Below are positions 33,437 through 41,382 of a stretch of 47,900 nt of DNA, piece after piece (the stretch's first letter is position 1; the number at the start of each line of letters is the position of its first letter). A program made the position numbers and the translations under genes. The DNA is from Vulcanimicrobiota bacterium (GTDB taxonomy: Bacteria > Vulcanimicrobiota > Vulcanimicrobiia > Vulcanimicrobiales > Vulcanimicrobiaceae): contig JASHOG010000027.1 of assembly GCA_030041225.1 (NCBI GenBank), positions 1 to 47,900 of the forward strand, read 5' to 3'. The notes under the pieces were generated by a model. That model saw only the letters and a program-made list of their open reading frames with translations. It had not been told where the DNA came from and made no database searches.

Positions 33437-35080
33437 ATGAAATTCGCACAGATCGTCAAGACGCTCGCGTTCCTCTCGGCTGCCTCGCTCGTCGCGTGCA
33501 GCACGAAGGGCGGCCCGGCCGTACCTGCATCAAAAAGCGTCGCTACCGGCACTGCGGTGACGCAGACTATCGTCGGACTCGGGGATAGTCTCACCGCCGG
33601 CGAACAATCCGACGGCCTTCTCGGGCAGACCGGTGTTGCGTTACCGGACTCGACGACGGTCTTCTCGCCGATCGCGGCGATCGGGATGATACCGCCGACC
33701 CAGGAGAACGGCTGGTTTTCACTCTTCTACTCGGATGCGAAGAGCATGACGTGGGACGAGCAGGCGACGGGGTCGACGTCCGCGCTTCCGCTTATCGTCG
33801 GTATCGCCGACCAAGGAGGCCTCGGCACGCAAATTCTTCCCGCGAACACAGCGTATACCGGCGGCGTTCCGTTCTACACGATCCCCGGCGACTCGAGCTG
33901 CGATACGCTCAACACCGATGCCTATACGTATAGCAACGACGCAAGCACGACGATTCGCGTTAATCCGACGTCGACGACCTACGACCTCGGTATTCCGTCG
34001 CTGACCTTGCATGAGGCAATCGCGATGTACCAGCCGACGTCGCCGCAATGCAGCGAGCTCTACAATCCGCCCACAAGCACGGCGGAGGCCGAGATCGACG
34101 CCCTACAGTCGCTCGTCGGCGGCGAGTCCGAATACTTCTATCCCGTCATGGAGAAGTACAGCCCGCCCGGCTCCGAAGTAACGCCGCTTCAGGCCGCGGT
34201 CGCGCTCCATCCGACGCTTACGACGGTTTGGCTCGGTGCCAACGACATGCTCAAGTACATCTTCTCCGGTGGAACGGCCCCCGGGCTCGATACCACCGAG
34301 GCGCTCGTGAAAGCCGACATGACGACGATCATCAATACGCTCAAGAGCGCCGGCTCGAACGTCATCGTCGCCGATCTTCCGGACGTCATCGAAGCGCCGC
34401 AGTTTCAAGAGGTAGGCATCCCGCCGGACGGAATAGCGCAGTGCGAAATCCAGACCTGGCTACCGTGCCTCATCTACGAAGTAGCGGGCGCAACGTACGG
34501 ATGCAACTACTCTAACTCCGGCACGTCGCCGTGCTCGACGGTCTGGGCCGACGCCGAGGGCGAGACCGAGCTCCTCGAGAGCGACTACTCGTTCCTCGAC
34601 CCCTCCGGCTCGCAGAACGCATTTCTCACGGAGACGGGGCTGATCTCATTGCTCGAAGGAGCGACGCTGACGGCGAGCGAGAACGGCACCGACTACGTCA
34701 CCGCGTCATTCGCGACGCAAGTGCAAGCCGTTAATACCGCGATCAATGATGGGATCGAGGCCGCTGCGACGGCGACCGGCGCGGCATACGTTCCGGTCGA
34801 TCAAATCTTCGGGGGGATCTACAGCGGCTCGGGGACGTACTTTGATGAAGCGGCCTCGGTCGATCCGGGGGTCTGCTGTACTCTTGCATTCGGGGGCGGC
34901 TTGGTCACCTTCGACGGACTCCATCCGTCGGACACGGGCTATGCCTTGATCGCCAACGCCTTTGTGAGTGCGGCGAACGCCAAGTTCGGAACGAGCCTCA
35001 CAGCGATTTCGCCGTCATCGGCCTGGAGCGGTGCGGGCGGAATCTACGCGCCGTATCCCGACCCGTACGCTCCGCACTGA
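33437..35080 (+). CDS. SGNH/GDSL-hydrolase lipoprotein
   Basis: A 547-residue predicted lipoprotein: signal segment MKFAQIVKTLAFLSAASLVA then the lipobox LVAC with C21. SGNH blocks are GLGDSLTAG (nucleophile S51), WLGANDMLKY (Asn) and FDGLHPSDTGY (catalytic Asp/His). Large insertions between blocks make it longer than typical GDSL esterases, and eight Cys in the mature part could form four disulfides. ATG 33437 follows AAGG by eight nt; an in-frame ATG at 33422 would add five residues. Substrate (acyl ester, acetylated glycan, lipid) is unknown. It is paired with the upstream barrel protein. A terminator follows at 35088. Confidence 0.85.
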   Translation: MKFAQIVKTLAFLSAASLVACSTKGGPAVPASKSVATGTAVTQTIVGLGDSLTAGEQSDGLLGQTGVALPDSTTVFSPIAAIGMIPPTQENGWFSLFYSDAKSMTWDEQATGSTSALPLIVGIADQGGLGTQILPANTAYTGGVPFYTIPGDSSCDTLNTDAYTYSNDASTTIRVNPTSTTYDLGIPSLTLHEAIAMYQPTSPQCSELYNPPTSTAEAEIDALQSLVGGESEYFYPVMEKYSPPGSEVTPLQAAVALHPTLTTVWLGANDMLKYIFSGGTAPGLDTTEALVKADMTTIINTLKSAGSNVIVADLPDVIEAPQFQEVGIPPDGIAQCEIQTWLPCLIYEVAGATYGCNYSNSGTSPCSTVWADAEGETELLESDYSFLDPSGSQNAFLTETGLISLLEGATLTASENGTDYVTASFATQVQAVNTAINDGIEAAATATGAAYVPVDQIFGGIYSGSGTYFDEAASVDPGVCCTLAFGGGLVTFDGLHPSDTGYALIANAFVSAANAKFGTSLTAISPSSAWSGAGGIYAPYPDPYAPH

Positions 35081-35087
35081 TGCGCCG

Positions 35088-35122
35088 TCGCGGAATCTAC
35101 GCGTAGATTCCGCGAAGTTTTA
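35088..35122 (+). terminator. Terminator of the SGNH gene, overlapping the 3' end of gdhA
   Basis: A perfect 28-nt palindrome (35088-35115, TCGCGGAATCTAC and its complement about the centre) followed on the plus strand by AGTTTTAG. Bases 35097-35115 also encode the last codons and stop of the opposing glutamate dehydrogenase. The sequence GCGGAATCTACGCG also occurs 53 bp upstream at 35037. Confidence 0.65.
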
Positions 35123-36359
35123 GCGCCCTGACGACGCGGTCGATGGCCAGCGTGTAGGCGGCAGTGCGCAGCGTCGCTCCGCGGCGCTCTGCGATCTTCC
35201 GAATCTCGTGGAGATTCGTCAGCAGCACGTCCTCGAGACGCTCGTTGACCTCGTGCTCTTTCCAGAAGTAGCCCATGCGGTCTTGGGCCCACTCGAAGTA
35301 TGAAACGGTCACGCCCCCGGCGTTCCCCATGATGTCCGGGATCACGGTGATGCCGCGCTCCTTGAAGATGCGATCGGCCTCCGGGCTGGTCGGCCCGTTC
35401 GAGCCCTCGACGATAAGCTTCGCCTTGACCTGCCCCGCGTTTTGGGCGGTGAAGACGTTCTCGAGGGCCGCCGGAACGAGTACGTCGCAGTTTGACAGGA
35501 GCATCTCCGCGTTACCGATGCGCTCGCCCCCGGCGAAACCTTCGAGCGTGCGAAATTTCGCGGCGTGGCTCAGGGCGGCATCGATGTTCACGCCCTTCTC
35601 GTTGTAGTAGGCTCCGCTAATGTCGGAGATCGCGACGACTTTGCAGCCGCGTTCCGCAAAGAGTTTCGCCGCATGCATGCCGACGTTACCGAATCCCTGG
35701 ATGACGATCGCGGCCCTGCTTGCGTCGATGCTCATCTTCTGCATCTGATCGAGCGCGCAGATCGTTACGCCCCGGCCGGTCGCCTCCACGCGCCCGCGGG
35801 AGCCGCCGATCTCGAGGGGTTTGCCGGTGACGACGCCCGGCACATTCTGCCGAACGTGCATCGAGTACGTGTCCATGAACCACGCCATGACCTGCGGCGT
35901 CGTATTCACATCGGGCGCCGGAACGTCTTTATCGGGGCCGACGACTTCGACGAGCTCCGCTGCGTATCGCCGCGTGATGCGTTCGAGCTCGCTCGAGGAG
36001 AGCGTTGTTGGGTCGCACGTCACCCCGCCTTTCGAGCCCCCGAAGGGAAGGTCGACGACGGCACACTTCCACGTCATCCAGAATGCCAGCGCCGTGACCT
36101 CGTCGAGCGTGACGCCGGGATGATAACGAATGCCCCCCTTTGCCGGCCCTCGTGCGAAGTTGTACTGCACGCGATAGCCCGTGAATACCTCGAACTCGCC
36201 TGAGTCGCGCTGGAACGGAATCGAAAAAATGATCTGACGCGAAGGATGCGTCAGAATCCGACGCATCCCCGAATCGAGCTCTAGAAGGTCCGCAGCCTCG
36301 TTAAAATAAGCAATCGCCTCCCCGAAAATGGAGACATCCCGCACGGCGGCACTGGTCAT
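35097..36359 (-). CDS. gdhA: Glutamate dehydrogenase
   Basis: A 420-residue Glu/Leu/Phe/Val dehydrogenase linking 2-oxoglutarate plus ammonium with glutamate. Substrate-site K98 is in FWMTWKCAVVDLP, catalytic K110 in PFGGSKGGV, and GGIRYHP lies upstream. The Rossmann motif IQGFGNVG is in the second domain. The length matches the hexameric, usually NAD- or dual-specific clade found in Gram-positives and archaea. I chose ATG 36359, which has AAAGG eight nt upstream, over ATG 36407. Convergent with the SGNH gene, with which it shares a terminator palindrome. Confidence 0.95.
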   Translation of the reverse strand: MTSAAVRDVSIFGEAIAYFNEAADLLELDSGMRRILTHPSRQIIFSIPFQRDSGEFEVFTGYRVQYNFARGPAKGGIRYHPGVTLDEVTALAFWMTWKCAVVDLPFGGSKGGVTCDPTTLSSSELERITRRYAAELVEVVGPDKDVPAPDVNTTPQVMAWFMDTYSMHVRQNVPGVVTGKPLEIGGSRGRVEATGRGVTICALDQMQKMSIDASRAAIVIQGFGNVGMHAAKLFAERGCKVVAISDISGAYYNEKGVNIDAALSHAAKFRTLEGFAGGERIGNAEMLLSNCDVLVPAALENVFTAQNAGQVKAKLIVEGSNGPTSPEADRIFKERGITVIPDIMGNAGGVTVSYFEWAQDRMGYFWKEHEVNERLEDVLLTNLHEIRKIAERRGATLRTAAYTLAIDRVVRALKLRGIYA

Positions 36360-36401
36360 AGCAGAGCCTTTATTTTGGTGACGGTGCCTCTCCTTCGCAC
36401 G

Positions 36402-36502
36402 TGTCATCCCGAGCCCTTCGACTGCGCTTCGCGCGCTCAGGGTAAACCGAGTCGAGGGACCGAGGCAAGCTCACGCTACGAGGCGCCTCCCTCGGGATGA
36501 CA
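36402..36502. repeat. Dispersed repeat, copy B, with perfect 12-bp terminal inverted repeats
   Basis: A 101-bp element bounded by TGTCATCCCGAG (36402-36413) and CTCGGGATGACA (36491-36502). Its left 40 bp match copy A at 1410; the interior contains GTCGAGGGA as in copies D and E. The right end lies three nt after the ychF stop. I see no target-site duplication and no coding capacity. The structure is like a minimal MITE or a composite of two facing repeat units. Confidence 0.8.
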
Positions 36503-36505
36503 GCT

Positions 36506-37600
36506 TCACACGTTGAAGCGAAAGTTGACGACGTCGCCCTCCTGCATGATGTAGTCCTTACCTTCGCTTCGGACCACGCCGGCGGCTCGCATCGCGTCCA
36601 TCGTGCGAAACTTCAGGTAGTCGTCGTACGACACGATCTCCGCGCGGATGAAACCACGCTCGATGTCGCTATGGATTCTCCCCGCCGCCGCTTGCGCGCG
36701 TGTGCCCTTAGCGATCGGCCACGCGCGCACTTCCTTCTCTCCCGCCGTGAGAAACGTCATCAAGCCGAGCAGATCATACGCCGATGCGGCGAGCTCGTCG
36801 AGCCCGCTGCGCACGATGCCGAGGCTCGCGCGAAACTCCGCCGCCTCCGTCTCGTCGAGCGAGGCGAGCTCGGCTTCGAGTTTACCGCACAAGCGCACGA
36901 CACGGCTACCTTCCTGCTCAGCGTGCGCCTTCACGACGCGTATGTAGTCTTCGGTCGTCGCGCTTGAGTCCTCGTCGACATTGGCGACGTAGATCATCGG
37001 CTTGACGGTGAGCAGGAAGGCTTCGGCTGCCACTCCGTGCTCGAGGGAGCCGGAAGCGAAGAGGCGTGCCGGACGCCCGGCTTCGAGGGAGGCCGTAAGC
37101 CGGCGCGCCGCCTCGAGACGTGGCCGCAGCTTTGCGTCGGAACGCGCTTCGCGCTCTAATCGCTCGACGCGGCGTTGCATCGTGGCGAGGTCGGCGAGCG
37201 CGAGCTCGATCGCCACGATCTCGATGTCGCGTTCGGGATCGGGCGCACCCTCGACGTGAACGACGTCGCTTGCCTCAAAGCAGCGCAGGACCATCGCGAT
37301 GGCGTCGGTTTCGCGGATATGGCTCAGAAAGGCATTCCCGAGCCCCTCCCCGGCGCTGGCGCCACGGACGAGCCCCGCGATGTCGACGAAGCGCACGGTC
37401 GCCGGCACGGTGCGCGCTGCGTGCACGAGCTCCTGAAGGACCTTCAGACGTTCGTCCGGCACGGCGACTTCTCCGACATTCGGCTCAATCGTCGCAAAGG
37501 GGTAGTTGGCCGCCAGCGCGGCTGCCGAGCGCGTCAGCGCATTGAAGATCGTTGACTTGCCGACGTTGGGCAAGCCGACAATCCCACAGGAAAGGGGCAT
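36506..37600 (-). CDS. ychF: Ribosome-associated ATPase/GTPase YchF (OLA1)
   Basis: A 364-residue Obg-like P-loop NTPase that binds ribosomes and prefers ATP. G1 is GLPNVGKST at 9-17, G3 is DIAGLVRGAS, the coiled-coil arm is in the middle (LATMQRRVERLEREARSDAK), and a C-terminal TGS domain ends at the family-typical EGKDYIMQEGDVVNFRFNV. ATG 37600 is preceded by GAGGGG. The start lies 34 bp from the divergent nuclease-family gene. Copy B of the dispersed repeat follows the stop directly. Confidence 0.95.
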   Translation of the reverse strand: MPLSCGIVGLPNVGKSTIFNALTRSAAALAANYPFATIEPNVGEVAVPDERLKVLQELVHAARTVPATVRFVDIAGLVRGASAGEGLGNAFLSHIRETDAIAMVLRCFEASDVVHVEGAPDPERDIEIVAIELALADLATMQRRVERLEREARSDAKLRPRLEAARRLTASLEAGRPARLFASGSLEHGVAAEAFLLTVKPMIYVANVDEDSSATTEDYIRVVKAHAEQEGSRVVRLCGKLEAELASLDETEAAEFRASLGIVRSGLDELAASAYDLLGLMTFLTAGEKEVRAWPIAKGTRAQAAAGRIHSDIERGFIRAEIVSYDDYLKFRTMDAMRAAGVVRSEGKDYIMQEGDVVNFRFNV

Positions 37601-37634
37601 GAAAAACCCCTCTTCGCGTCGGATAAAATGAAAC

Positions 37635-38114
37635 ATGCGGAAGATGACGGTCGACAAGCTCGGCATCGACCTCTTGACTCACGATCCCGTGGTCATCCTA
37701 AAGGATGGAGACGGAACGCACTACTTACCGATCCTCATCGGTCCGTTCGAAGCGACGGCGATCGCGCTGGCGCTCGAGGGTGCGCCCGTGCCGCGTCCGC
37801 TCTCGCACGATTTGATGCGTAGCATCCTGCTCGCGCTCGGCGCGCAGCTCGAACAAGTCGTCATCCACGATATCAAAGAGTCGACGTTCTTCGCAAAGCT
37901 CGTCATTCGCACGAACGGCGATCTCCAAGAGATCGACGCGCGTCCCTCCGACGGCATCGCCCTCGCGCTGCGCGTTCAAGCGCCGATCTACGTGTCTGAC
38001 AAGATCGTCCTCGAAGAATCGATCGCCGAGAAGACGCGCCCCGTCGACGACGCGGAGATGGCGCGCTTCCGCAAATTCCTCGACGACCTCAAGCCAAGCG
38101 ATTTTAACAGATAG
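37635..38114 (+). CDS. Bifunctional nuclease family protein (DUF151)
   Basis: A 159-residue single-domain protein. The blocks HYLPILIGPFEATAIALALE, RPLSHDLMRSILLALGA, STFFAKLVIR and IDARPSDGIALALRVQAPIY are the conserved core of the bifunctional nuclease (BFN/DUF151) family. Plant members degrade RNA and DNA; bacterial roles are uncertain. There is no signal peptide. Start is ATG 37635 or, nine nt downstream, ATG 37644; neither has a strong ribosome-binding site. Repeat copy D begins four nt after the stop. Confidence 0.88.
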   Translation: MRKMTVDKLGIDLLTHDPVVILKDGDGTHYLPILIGPFEATAIALALEGAPVPRPLSHDLMRSILLALGAQLEQVVIHDIKESTFFAKLVIRTNGDLQEIDARPSDGIALALRVQAPIYVSDKIVLEESIAEKTRPVDDAEMARFRKFLDDLKPSDFNR

Positions 38115-38118
38115 TTCT

Positions 38119-38161
38119 TGTCATCCCGAGCGTAGGGAGCGCAGCGAGCGGAGTCGAGGGA
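38119..38161 (+). repeat. Dispersed stop-proximal repeat, copy D
   Basis: Begins TGTCATCCCGAGCGTAGGGA four nt after the nuclease-family stop and ends GTCGAGGGA, 43 bp in all. It agrees closely with the second unit of copy E at 47804. Confidence 0.8.
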
Positions 38162-38194
38162 CTTCATATCAGGGCAAGTGCAGGTTGCGAATCC

Positions 38195-39814
38195 CTAGAT
38201 GTCCCATTGCCAGGCGTTCCACCAGGGCGTGGCGCTCGAGTTCGTGCTGAAGGCCTGTAGATCGGATGAACGCACGATCAGCCTGCGCAGTTCGTAGAGG
38301 GGCAGGTAGGAGACCGTGTCCCACATGATGCGGCTCGCCTGGCGATAGATCGCGACGCGTTGCCGAGGGTCGTTCGTCTGCAAGCCGGCGTGCTCGAGCG
38401 CATCGAGCGCCGGGTTACAATATCCTAGGATGTTGTCACCCTTCGGATAGGCTTGGTCGCAGCCGATGTACACGTGGACGTCAGGATCCCATTGCAACGT
38501 CGTCGAGTAGACCGCAAGGTCGTACTTCCCTGAGTACAGCGGCCCGGTCGGCGAGAAGATCGTGTCGTACGGATACGTGCGTAGCGCGACTTCGATGCCG
38601 ATCGCCTGCAGCTCTTGTTGTATCTCGAGCGCGATATCGGCGAGGTTCGAGGAGCCGGCGATGAGCGTGAACGAGTAGGCGAGGCGCACACCGTTGCGAC
38701 TGCGGATGCCGTCGGAGCCGCGCCTCCACCCTGCGGCATCGAGAACGCGGTTCGCTAGCCCAGGATCGTAGGTGTGCGGCGGAAGCCTCTCATAGCCGAT
38801 GGCGGTTGGTGGAAGCGTATTGTATGCGATCTCGCCGGTACCGTGCGAGACGTTGCGAATCAGCACATCCTCGTCGATTGCATCGGCAATCGCGCGCCGT
38901 ACGTTCACGTCGCCAAGGCCGGGCTTGCGGCCGTTGATCATCAGGACCTCTTGCGCGTTCCACGGGCGCAGCTCCGTCACCACGCCCGGCAACGAGCGAT
39001 AGACGTCGTAGAGCGCACCGGTTGCCGAGACGATGAGATCGACGTGGTGCGCGCGCATCTCGGTCGCGATCGTCTGATCGTCGGGAATGACGTGCAACTC
39101 GATGCGTTCGAGACGCGGCACGCCCTTGAAGTAGCGCAGATTGCGCTCGAGCACGATCTCGCTTCCGCGCTGCCAGCTCACGAAGCGAAAGGGGCCTGTG
39201 CCGACGGGGTCACTGTCGAGCGCACTGCGATTGAAGTCTGCATCTTTCTCAATGATGTGCGCCGGGAGGATCGGTTTCCCGCCCTCCTGCAACGGCGCGA
39301 AGAACTGCGAGACGAACGCCGCGTCGCGTGCACGCAGGTGGACGACGACCGTGTAGTCGTCGGGCGTGTCGATCGAAGCGACCTGATCGTAGCCTTCTCG
39401 GAAGAGCGTATCGTTGTGCGGATCGACGACGGCGTGCCACGATGCGACGACGTCGCGTGCCGTGAAGAGGACGCCGTCGTGCCAGTAGACGCCGTGGCGC
39501 AAATGGTACGTGTAGGTCAGCCCGTCGCGCGAGATGCCACCGTTTGCCAAGCTCGGTACACCCGTCGCAAGATCGCCGACGAGCCTTCCCTGACCATCGG
39601 CGATGACGAGGTAGGAATAGATGAGCGAGGAGAGATCGTAGACGAGGTCCATCTCCGAGAGGTATGGGTTCAAGTGGTCGGGATCGGCGATATCGGCGAT
39701 GCGCAGGACGTGCGGGATCGTCCATGGCTCGCGTCCGCCCGCCGACGTCTGCGCGACGTGCGCGCACCCGCCGACCACCGAGACGGCGAGCACTATGCAG
39801 AGCGCTCGATGCAT
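38195..39814 (-). CDS. Peptide-type ABC substrate-binding lipoprotein
   Basis: A 539-residue extracytoplasmic solute-binding protein of the SBP_bac_5 (DppA/OppA) family. The start MHRALCIVLAVSVVGGC gives a lipobox VGGC with C17. Family landmarks follow: LTYTYHLRHGVYWHDGVLFT, the PVGTGPFRFVSW motif, NVRRAIADAIDEDVLI, and the WWNAWQWDI C-terminus. The frame stays open far upstream (to 40735), but that part is the reverse of the MTA phosphorylase gene, so I use ATG 39814. No permease or ATPase genes adjoin it, so it is an orphan receptor or uses a distant transporter. Confidence 0.9.
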   Translation of the reverse strand: MHRALCIVLAVSVVGGCAHVAQTSAGGREPWTIPHVLRIADIADPDHLNPYLSEMDLVYDLSSLIYSYLVIADGQGRLVGDLATGVPSLANGGISRDGLTYTYHLRHGVYWHDGVLFTARDVVASWHAVVDPHNDTLFREGYDQVASIDTPDDYTVVVHLRARDAAFVSQFFAPLQEGGKPILPAHIIEKDADFNRSALDSDPVGTGPFRFVSWQRGSEIVLERNLRYFKGVPRLERIELHVIPDDQTIATEMRAHHVDLIVSATGALYDVYRSLPGVVTELRPWNAQEVLMINGRKPGLGDVNVRRAIADAIDEDVLIRNVSHGTGEIAYNTLPPTAIGYERLPPHTYDPGLANRVLDAAGWRRGSDGIRSRNGVRLAYSFTLIAGSSNLADIALEIQQELQAIGIEVALRTYPYDTIFSPTGPLYSGKYDLAVYSTTLQWDPDVHVYIGCDQAYPKGDNILGYCNPALDALEHAGLQTNDPRQRVAIYRQASRIMWDTVSYLPLYELRRLIVRSSDLQAFSTNSSATPWWNAWQWDI

Positions 39815-39865
39815 GCGCGCTGCTTCGAGGGGAAGTTGACGATACCTCGAAAGGCGGCGTGCGGT

Positions 39866-40660
39866 ATGGAAACGATAGAGCGCGCCGAGATCGGCGTTTT
39901 CGGCGGTTCGGGGTTTTACTCGTTGATTGAGGATGCGCGCGAGGTATGGATCGAGACACCGTACGGCGCTCCGAGCGATCGCGTCGCACTCGGTGAGATC
40001 TCCGGCCGGCGCGTCGCCTTTCTTCCACGTCATGGAAAGGACCATCGCTTCCCACCGCACGTTATCAATTACCGCGCGAACCTCTACGCAATGAAGATGC
40101 TCGGCGTGACGCACATCATCGGGCCCACGGCAAGCGGCTCGCTCGCACCGCATGTAAAGCCGGGATCGATGGTCGTCGCCGATCAGCTCGTGGATCGCAC
40201 CAACGCCCGCAAAGACACGTTCTTCGACGGGCCCATCACGACGCACGTCAGCTTCGCCGATCCGTACTGCCCGACGCTGCGTCCGATCGCGATAGAGGCG
40301 CTGCGCTCGATCGGGATCGAAACGCACGAGCGTGGCACCGTCGTCGTCTGCCAAGGGCCGCGCTTCTCGACGCGCTCGGAGTCGAAGTGGTTCCAGAGCC
40401 AGGGTTGGGAAGTCATCAACATGACGCAATATCCGGAGGCCTACCTTGCGCGCGAGCTCTCGATGTGCTACGTGAATATCTCGCTCATCACCGACTACGA
40501 CGTGGGGCTCGAAGGTATGCCGCCGGTCTCGCACCACGAAGTCATGCAGGTGTTCACGCGTAACAACGAGCGCACGAAGAGCGCAATCGCGCGCATCATC
40601 GAGAAAATTCCCATCGGTGCGGACTGCTCGTGCCGGCACTCCCTCGAGGGTGCGCGGTGA
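39866..40660 (+). CDS. mtnP: S-methyl-5'-thioadenosine phosphorylase
   Basis: A 264-residue purine nucleoside phosphorylase-family enzyme that cleaves methylthioadenosine (from polyamine synthesis and SAM use) to adenine and methylthioribose phosphate. Phosphate/base motifs are FGGSGFYSL at the start, PRHGKDHRFPPHVINYRANL, SFADPYCPTLR and MTQYPEAYLARE. The open frame extends upstream to 38774, but that is the reverse of the binding-protein gene; ATG 39866 gives the family N-terminus. A methylthioinosine-specific variant cannot be excluded. It is plausibly relevant to the speA-like gene further on. The stop overlaps the next start (GTGA). Confidence 0.93.
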   Translation: METIERAEIGVFGGSGFYSLIEDAREVWIETPYGAPSDRVALGEISGRRVAFLPRHGKDHRFPPHVINYRANLYAMKMLGVTHIIGPTASGSLAPHVKPGSMVVADQLVDRTNARKDTFFDGPITTHVSFADPYCPTLRPIAIEALRSIGIETHERGTVVVCQGPRFSTRSESKWFQSQGWEVINMTQYPEAYLARELSMCYVNISLITDYDVGLEGMPPVSHHEVMQVFTRNNERTKSAIARIIEKIPIGADCSCRHSLEGAR

Positions 40661-41382
40661 AAGGCGCGCCCGACCTCTCGATCTACGTTCGCGCCTTTCC
40701 GATGCTGGTACGCAAGCCGTCGGTATTCGTCGCACCGCTGCTCGGAGCCGTCGTCGCGCTCGTGCTTCAGGAGCTCGGCTACTATCTCACCGGGCCGCTC
40801 GGTGATATAGGCGCGAGCCTCTTCTTCTGGATCGCAAACATTTTCTACAGCTTCGCATTCGGCATCGCGATCATCCAGGCCGATTCGGTTGAACGCGGCC
40901 TGCGCGGTACGTTCGAGAGTGCTTGGGAGGAAGGGCGCCGCAAAGCGGGCGGCATCATTCTCGCCGCAATCGGCTTTTGGTTCATCTACTGGATCACAGG
41001 ATACATCGGCTCGATGATCGGCTCGCTATCGATCGCTGCGGTGCTGAGCCTCGTCGCCGCGTTTTTCTTGATCTACACGATTCCGGCGGCAGCGATCGGC
41101 GGGCTTCCAGGGTCGCTGGCGATCGGAGGTTCGATACGCGCCGCACGCGCGGAGCCGTTCGGTGCTGCAATCCTCACCGTCGTGCTCATCGTCACCTTCC
41201 TCGGCATCTCCGGATATCCGCCGATCCTCACGACGCTCATCGCGAACGACCTAGCCACTACGTTCCATCTCGGCCCCGACGTCGCGCTGCTTCTGTGGGC
41301 ATTCCTCGAAGCGCTGGCGCTCGGCTACCTCGCCTTTCCGTTCGCAAAGCAGTACGCCGACATCGCCTATCGCGCGTACTAG
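40657..41382 (+). CDS. Membrane protein of unknown function
   Basis: A 241-residue protein with about six hydrophobic helices, starting at GTG 40657, which overlaps the MTA phosphorylase stop. Segments such as IYVRAFPMLVRKPSVFVAPL, then GFWFIYWITGYIGSMIGSLS, resemble large families of uncharacterised membrane proteins with a repeated helical bundle, but I cannot name one. There is no catalytic or binding motif. It converges on holB with a 4-nt stop overlap (CTAG, 41379-41382). Co-translation with mtnP suggests, but does not prove, a connection with thioadenosine metabolism or transport. Confidence 0.7.
   Translation: MKGAPDLSIYVRAFPMLVRKPSVFVAPLLGAVVALVLQELGYYLTGPLGDIGASLFFWIANIFYSFAFGIAIIQADSVERGLRGTFESAWEEGRRKAGGIILAAIGFWFIYWITGYIGSMIGSLSIAAVLSLVAAFFLIYTIPAAAIGGLPGSLAIGGSIRAARAEPFGAAILTVVLIVTFLGISGYPPILTTLIANDLATTFHLGPDVALLLWAFLEALALGYLAFPFAKQYADIAYRAY

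Noticed and set aside
35037-35103. 14-nt direct repeat GCGGAATCTACGCG as an attachment site
   Set aside because: One copy is in the SGNH coding end and the other in the terminator palindrome; nothing mobile lies between them.
37586-37610. Start-masking hairpin of ychF (AGGGG/CCCCT around the ATG)
   Set aside because: Only five pairs, probably chance from the strong ribosome-binding site and Pro/Leu codons.
38774-39865. Long N-terminal extension of MTA phosphorylase (plus strand)
   Set aside because: It is the antisense of the substrate-binding lipoprotein, whose motifs are real; the phosphorylase family begins at ATG 39866.
39815-40735. Long N-terminal extension of the substrate-binding protein (minus strand)
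   Set aside because: It is antisense to MTA phosphorylase; a lipoprotein signal sequence begins at 39814.
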